Shown: positions 25,503 through 28,586 of the stretch, in pieces
How the letters are laid out: the number at the start of each line of letters is the position of its first letter
Numbering within the stretch: the stretch's first letter is position 1
NCBI GenBank assembly: GCA_964429695.1
Contig: CAYSCS010000045.1
Coordinates: 1-28,586, forward strand
Reading direction: 5' to 3'
DNA length: 28,586 nt
From: CAYSCS01 sp964429695
GTDB taxonomy: Bacteria > Acidobacteriota > Aminicenantia > Aminicenantales > Aminicenantaceae
Notes under the pieces: generated by a model
What the model was told of the DNA's origin: nothing
Seen by the model: the letters and a program-made list of their open reading frames with translations, nothing else
Database searches by the model: none
Made by a program: the position numbers and the translations under genes

Positions 25503-25628
25503 AAAATTTATAATATTGAAACGATAAGAGAAAATGTCGGTATTGAAGATTTAGAGAAAGCATTTTCTAACTACGATGAGGGGTTAAATTATTAAGAAGA
25601 GAAACAAATTCTGAAGCTTCTTCTAAAA
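25503..25628 (+). pseudogene. Possible C-terminal relic of a serine recombinase
   Basis: Immediately right of the IS remnant a plus-strand frame reads NVGIEDLEKAFSNYDEGLNY, stop, EEKQILKLLLK, stop. The spacing of D-L-x-x-A-x-x-x-Y/F-D and E-x-Q-x-x-L-x-L-L resembles the tail of large serine site-specific recombinases. Two in-frame stops (25593 and 25629) show it is not functional. Recognition is by pattern only over about 36 residues and may be wrong. Confidence 0.28.
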
Positions 25629-25702
25629 TAAGCCATTTTGTCAGTTATCGTGGTGCGATTTGCAATAAGCCGATAGAGAGAATTAAAAAAGAACCAATTT
25701 GA

Positions 25703-25829
25703 ATGATAAAAATAAAGTCTAAATTAAATATTATTCTTATTTTAGTTTTGGTAATATTTTCTTCATTTTTAAGATTTAAAAAACTCACTTACCAAAGTCT
25801 TTTGGGGAGATGAGCTTTTCAGTATAAAT
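25703..25829 (+). pseudogene. Out-of-frame N-terminus of the following GT39-like gene
   Basis: An ATG at 25703 begins MIKIKSKLNIILILVLVIFS, a basic start plus a hydrophobic helix, then LRFKKLTYQSL. At a run of four T (25800-25803) the frame is lost. Removing one T joins YQSL to WGDELFSINLTLQYPS, exactly the start typical of bacterial GT39 proteins, and continues into the frame of 25830-27518. The difference of 127 nt between the two starts agrees with a 1-nt insertion. It is either a real inactivating mutation or an assembly error. Confidence 0.72.
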
Positions 25830-27518
25830 TTGACTCTACAGTATCCGAGTATTTGGAAAATCATAAATTATTGTAAATTTAATGATGTTCATCCTCCTTT
25901 TTATTACATAATTCTTCTAATCTGGGAAAGAATGTTTGGCATAAATGAATTTTCAGTAAGGGCATTGTCTTCTATTTTTGGGATACTTGGAATAATCGCA
26001 ATTTATTTTCTTGGTAAAGAGCTCTTCTCAAAGGAAGTTGGAATCTTTGCGTCTGCTATTCTTTCAGTAAACTCTTTTCATCTTTACTACTCCCAAGAAG
26101 TTCGAATGTATTCTCTTCTGTTCCTTTTAACCGTTCTTTCCTTTTTGTTTTTTGTAAGACTTGTTAAAAGACCATCTATTAGAAACTCTCTATGGTATCT
26201 GCTTTTTACTGTATTATTGATCTATACGCATTATTTTGGTCTTTTTGTCTTTGCTTCTCAAATAATATTTTTTATTTTTGTATCTGTTGAGTACTTAAAA
26301 GAAAGTAAGTCCGAAAAAAAATACTTTTTGGTAATAACTTTTATTATTATTCTATCATATATTCCGTGGTTCCCCACATTATTAAGATTGGGTAAGTTAA
26401 GGAATTTTTGGATCCCAAAACCTCGTTCTAATTTCTTTGTGGATTATTGGAAAACTTTTCTTGGGAATGAGCCTTTCATTATAATTCTATTCACTACTTT
26501 ATTCTTGGTATATTTGCTAAATAATAGAGAAAAAGAAAATATTTTTAAACATCATAAGTTGTTACTGGTAAGCAGTATATTCATACCTTTGTTTATACCA
26601 TATTTTTGGTCATTGGAGCATTCTTCTTCATTGACTCGCAGAAATGCAATTGTTGTTCTTCCTAGTTTAGTATTAATTTCAGCTAAAGGGATTGGATTCT
26701 TTATACAAAAAACAGAAAGATTTTTCATTCTCTTAGTGATAATTATTGTTTCCTTAGTGAATATATTCTATTCAAAAGACTATTATAATAAAATTACTAA
26801 ACCACAGTGGAGAGAAACTGCAAAGTTTGTTATTGAGACTGATTCTGAAAAGAAATATCCAATCTATGCTCACAAGTTTTTTGAAGTGTATTTTAATAAG
26901 ATTTTCTCATCAAAAAGAGAAATAAACAATCCGAATAAATTGAAGCTCCTTATTTATAAAATTAAAAATGGAGAAGACATACCAGGATTTTGGATATGTG
27001 AAGCTCAGTCTTCTAAAGTAGGCAATGCAATTCATGATTTTTTCAACAAAAATTTAATCAAATGTGTTGAAAAAGACTTTCACCTTACAAAAGCTACTTT
27101 GTATACTTCTAATATTGATTTAACTTATACTTCATATTTCAAACTGCCTTTGAGCAGACTTAAAATTTATGGAAAAGTGAAAGTTCAAAAAGACGACGAA
27201 ATCAGAATGCCGTGGAATGTGGAATTGGAAACTCCAGAAATATCTTTTGTGAAAGGCATATATAAACTCAGGATAAAGGCAAGAGGTTCTTGTGTGGATG
27301 GAATTTTTTCGAGGCTAAAAATTTATTCTGAAGACATTCTGAAGGAAAATATCGTCTATCTTACGCAAAATTTTCAGAATTATGAAATAACCTTTAAAGT
27401 ATTGAAGGATCTAAAAAGAAAATTAACACTGGAGTTTGACAATGATGCATACAGGCCTGAAATAGGAGAAGATAGAAACGTGTGGTTAAAATCAATAGAG
27501 TTAATAAAGGTTAGATAA
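25830..27518 (+). CDS. GT39/PMT-like membrane glycosyltransferase with C-terminal CBM60/CBM36-like module; N-terminus lost by frameshift
   Basis: 562 residues remain in frame from a TTG at 25830; the full gene would start at 25703 (see the preceding entry). Family traits are DVHPPFYYIILLIWERMFG, FSVRALSSIFGILGIIAIYFLG and SFHLYYSQEVRMYSL, the outer-loop and helix pattern of bacterial GT39 enzymes that use polyprenyl-phosphate sugars. About ten helices lie in 1-330, then a periplasmic part. Residues about 471-562 form a beta-rich module ending LTLEFDNDAYRPEIGEDRNV and then WLKSIELIKV, which resembles Ca-dependent CBM60/CBM36 domains and the end of the ligase at 4299-6695. In frame 0 the first helix and the WGDE acidic motif are missing, so the translated product is probably inactive. 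Alone between mobile elements. Confidence 0.8.
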   Translation: MTLQYPSIWKIINYCKFNDVHPPFYYIILLIWERMFGINEFSVRALSSIFGILGIIAIYFLGKELFSKEVGIFASAILSVNSFHLYYSQEVRMYSLLFLLTVLSFLFFVRLVKRPSIRNSLWYLLFTVLLIYTHYFGLFVFASQIIFFIFVSVEYLKESKSEKKYFLVITFIIILSYIPWFPTLLRLGKLRNFWIPKPRSNFFVDYWKTFLGNEPFIIILFTTLFLVYLLNNREKENIFKHHKLLLVSSIFIPLFIPYFWSLEHSSSLTRRNAIVVLPSLVLISAKGIGFFIQKTERFFILLVIIIVSLVNIFYSKDYYNKITKPQWRETAKFVIETDSEKKYPIYAHKFFEVYFNKIFSSKREINNPNKLKLLIYKIKNGEDIPGFWICEAQSSKVGNAIHDFFNKNLIKCVEKDFHLTKATLYTSNIDLTYTSYFKLPLSRLKIYGKVKVQKDDEIRMPWNVELETPEISFVKGIYKLRIKARGSCVDGIFSRLKIYSEDILKENIVYLTQNFQNYEITFKVLKDLKRKLTLEFDNDAYRPEIGEDRNVWLKSIELIKVR

Positions 27519-28080
27519 CGCTATAAAACGGTTTTACCCTATCTCTTTCAAATTGATGTTTTTGCTCAATAAAAGTCGGTTTTTATATTTGGTTCTTATA
27601 TCAAAATAGTTGCTTTAAATGAAGCATTTAAATTGGAAAACTCTAAAATATAGTTTATTGTCTTCCTCACTTAATTTCTTTGCTGGTCTACAAAATTTTT
27701 CGCATGTATGAAAGCGTTGCGTCAATCACCTCCTTCTTCGTTTTAATTTATTATCGTCCATAGCTCATATCTCTGTTTCGTCTGATGCATGTCTCCGCTG
27801 TTCTTTCTAGCATGAGCATCTCCCCCAGAAGTTTCGCATCCAATTTACAAGACACGAAGTCTCATGCGAACAACTGCGCTTACTTCCGAATGGATGAAAC
27901 TGAAAATTGGGCGTTTCAAATTTTGTTCACAAAATGGCCATCGTAAACTCTCCATTTTTAGCTCCTAATTAGCTGCTAAAATTTGTTCTGGCTCTTAATC
28001 TTACGCTTACCTCAATGAAATCTTTAGGTTAATCAATCGAATTTAAAAATTTTTATCAACTAATCGCGAGATGTTCTTGT
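27519..28080. other. Gene-free stretch before the IS200-like element
   Basis: About 560 bases with stops in all frames and no recognisable gene, tRNA or rRNA. The minus strand has a perfect AAGGAGGT (27735-27728), but the frame behind it closes after 13 codons. I see no clear repeat or terminator. Composition is less AT-rich around 27770-27900, so part may be foreign relic DNA. Confidence 0.45.
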
Positions 28081-28102
28081 TTTTATCTAAGAAGCCAGAA
28101 AA

Positions 28103-28124
28103 CCCCAGGCTTTCAAGCCTGGGG
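28103..28124. repeat. Perfect palindromic hairpin at the IS200 left end
   Basis: CCCCAGGCTT, a TC loop and AAGCCTGGGG give a 10-bp stem. In the IS200/IS605 family such imperfect or perfect palindromes near the ends are bound by TnpA. A second smaller hairpin, GCCAGC-AAG-GCTGGC, lies at 28146-28160. Confidence 0.75.
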
Positions 28125-28179
28125 ATGAATGGCACACGGAACGAAGCCAGCAAGGCTGGCGGAGTGGAGGCAAATCCGG

Positions 28180-28570
28180 CATAATCTGGTTATGGCCAGA
28201 TACACAACCGGAGCCCATACGAGACATCGGCTTCAATATCATCTGGTATGGATACCCAAATATCGGAAACGGGTGTTGAAAGAGAAAATAGCCATCCGCC
28301 TCAAGAAGCATATGTACGAAGCCTGTCGGATGAACAAGTAGTGGATCAGCGAGATGGCAATTCAAGATGATCATCTCCATATCGTGGTGCAGATATTCAA
28401 AAAGGGAACGAGTCGGGTATTGGGGAAGGAGTATCCGGAGTTGGAGGAATTTTTGTGGGGAGACAGTTTTTGGGCGGATGGGTATTTTGCCGAAGCAGTT
28501 GGCCAGGTAATTGAAGAGATTGTTAAAAAGTACATTCGCGATCAGACAAGAAAGCCATAACCAGATTATG
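28180..28570. repeat. 17-bp inverted repeat bracketing the tnpA remnant
   Basis: CATAATCTGGTTATGGC at 28180-28196 and its exact reverse complement at 28554-28570. The left arm contains the ATG start (28192-28194) and the right arm contains the TAA stop (28558-28560) of the transposase frame. In the transcript the two arms could pair and hide the start codon. Confidence 0.8.
28192..28560 (+). pseudogene. IS200-like Y1 transposase (TnpA), damaged
   Basis: From the ATG at 28192 the frame reads MARYTTGAHTRHRLQYHLVW, then IPKYRKRVLKEKIAIRLKK, a classic IS200 TnpA start. An in-frame TAG (28339-28341) breaks it. After it the same frame goes on with ISEMAIQDDHLHIVVQI (HUH motif His-Leu-His), LGKEYPELEEFLWGDSFWAD, GYFAEAVGQ and VKKYIRDQ (probable catalytic Tyr). 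Compared with the family a segment of about 12 residues seems missing between HIVVQI and FKKGTSRVL. Read through the stop it is 122 residues against a usual 140-150. It is unlikely to be active. Confidence 0.8.
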
Positions 28571-28586
28571 TCAGAGGGCCGATACC

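Larger units (their letters stand above)
28087..28586 (+). mobile_element. Degenerate IS200/IS605-type element, right end outside window
   Basis: The left end holds a perfect hairpin (28103-28124), as usual for single-strand-transposed IS200 elements, followed by a Y1 transposase remnant. Boundaries are uncertain: the left border is placed just before the hairpin, and the right hairpin is not in the window. No accessory tnpB is visible. The element is damaged, with an internal stop and a missing segment in the transposase. Confidence 0.68.

Noticed and set aside
27728..27735. ACCTCCTT, resembling the 3' end of 16S rRNA
   Set aside because: Only eight bases match and no rRNA sequence surrounds it. 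On the minus strand it looks like a Shine-Dalgarno, but the frame closes after 13 codons.
1..28586. CRISPR arrays, tRNA or rRNA genes, phage structural genes
   Set aside because: No regularly spaced repeats, no cloverleaf with acceptor and T-arm consensus, and no phage gene was seen on either strand.

Overview
The window is an AT-rich bacterial locus for building, exporting and modifying a surface polysaccharide (O-antigen or exopolysaccharide type). Wzz, Wzx, WbaP/WcaJ-like and O-antigen-ligase-like proteins, together with sigma70-like TTGACA/TATAAT promoters, point to a bacterium with a Gram-negative-style envelope. Three radical SAM enzymes, one of them with a B12-binding-type N-terminus, hint at an anaerobe, but the taxon cannot be fixed from this sequence. 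Several genes start with TTG or GTG, supported by nearby Shine-Dalgarno sequences.

Layout. 1-3924 (minus): initiating sugar-phosphate transferase, Wzx flippase and the start of a Wzz chain-length regulator, each with its own candidate promoter. 4299-10058 (plus): O-antigen ligase/polymerase with a long beta-rich C-terminus, GT4 glycosyltransferase, radical SAM enzyme, second GT4; the last three overlap or nearly touch. 10108-13843 (minus): SPASM-type radical SAM enzyme, PaaK/CapK-like adenylating enzyme, polysaccharide pyruvyl transferase. 14698-18910 (plus): FAD amine-oxidase-like enzyme, glucose-1-phosphate cytidylyltransferase, CDP-glucose 4,6-dehydratase and another SDR, which form a CDP-deoxysugar set. 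18920-23620 (minus): B12-type radical SAM protein, membrane-anchored sulfatase-like protein and a GT39-like membrane glycosyltransferase.

The right end is a mobile-element zone: a decayed IS256-family element (about 24127-25494, visibly richer in G+C), a possible serine-recombinase tail, a GT39-like gene carrying a 1-nt frameshift that separates its first helix and WGDE motif, a gene-poor stretch, and a degenerate IS200-like element at the window edge.

How it could work together: the WbaP-like enzyme loads the first sugar phosphate onto undecaprenyl phosphate, the GT4 enzymes extend it, the CDP-sugar genes supply a deoxysugar, Wzx flips the unit, and the ligase/polymerase with Wzz finishes the chain. 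The radical SAM, adenylating, pyruvyl-transfer, sulfatase-like and GT39 proteins are candidate decorators. The most unusual items are the CBM60/CBM36-like C-terminal module shared by the ligase and the frameshifted GT39 protein, the radical SAM-PaaK-pyruvyl transferase operon, a repeat found in the two large divergent promoter gaps, and an SDR whose catalytic lysine is replaced by histidine.
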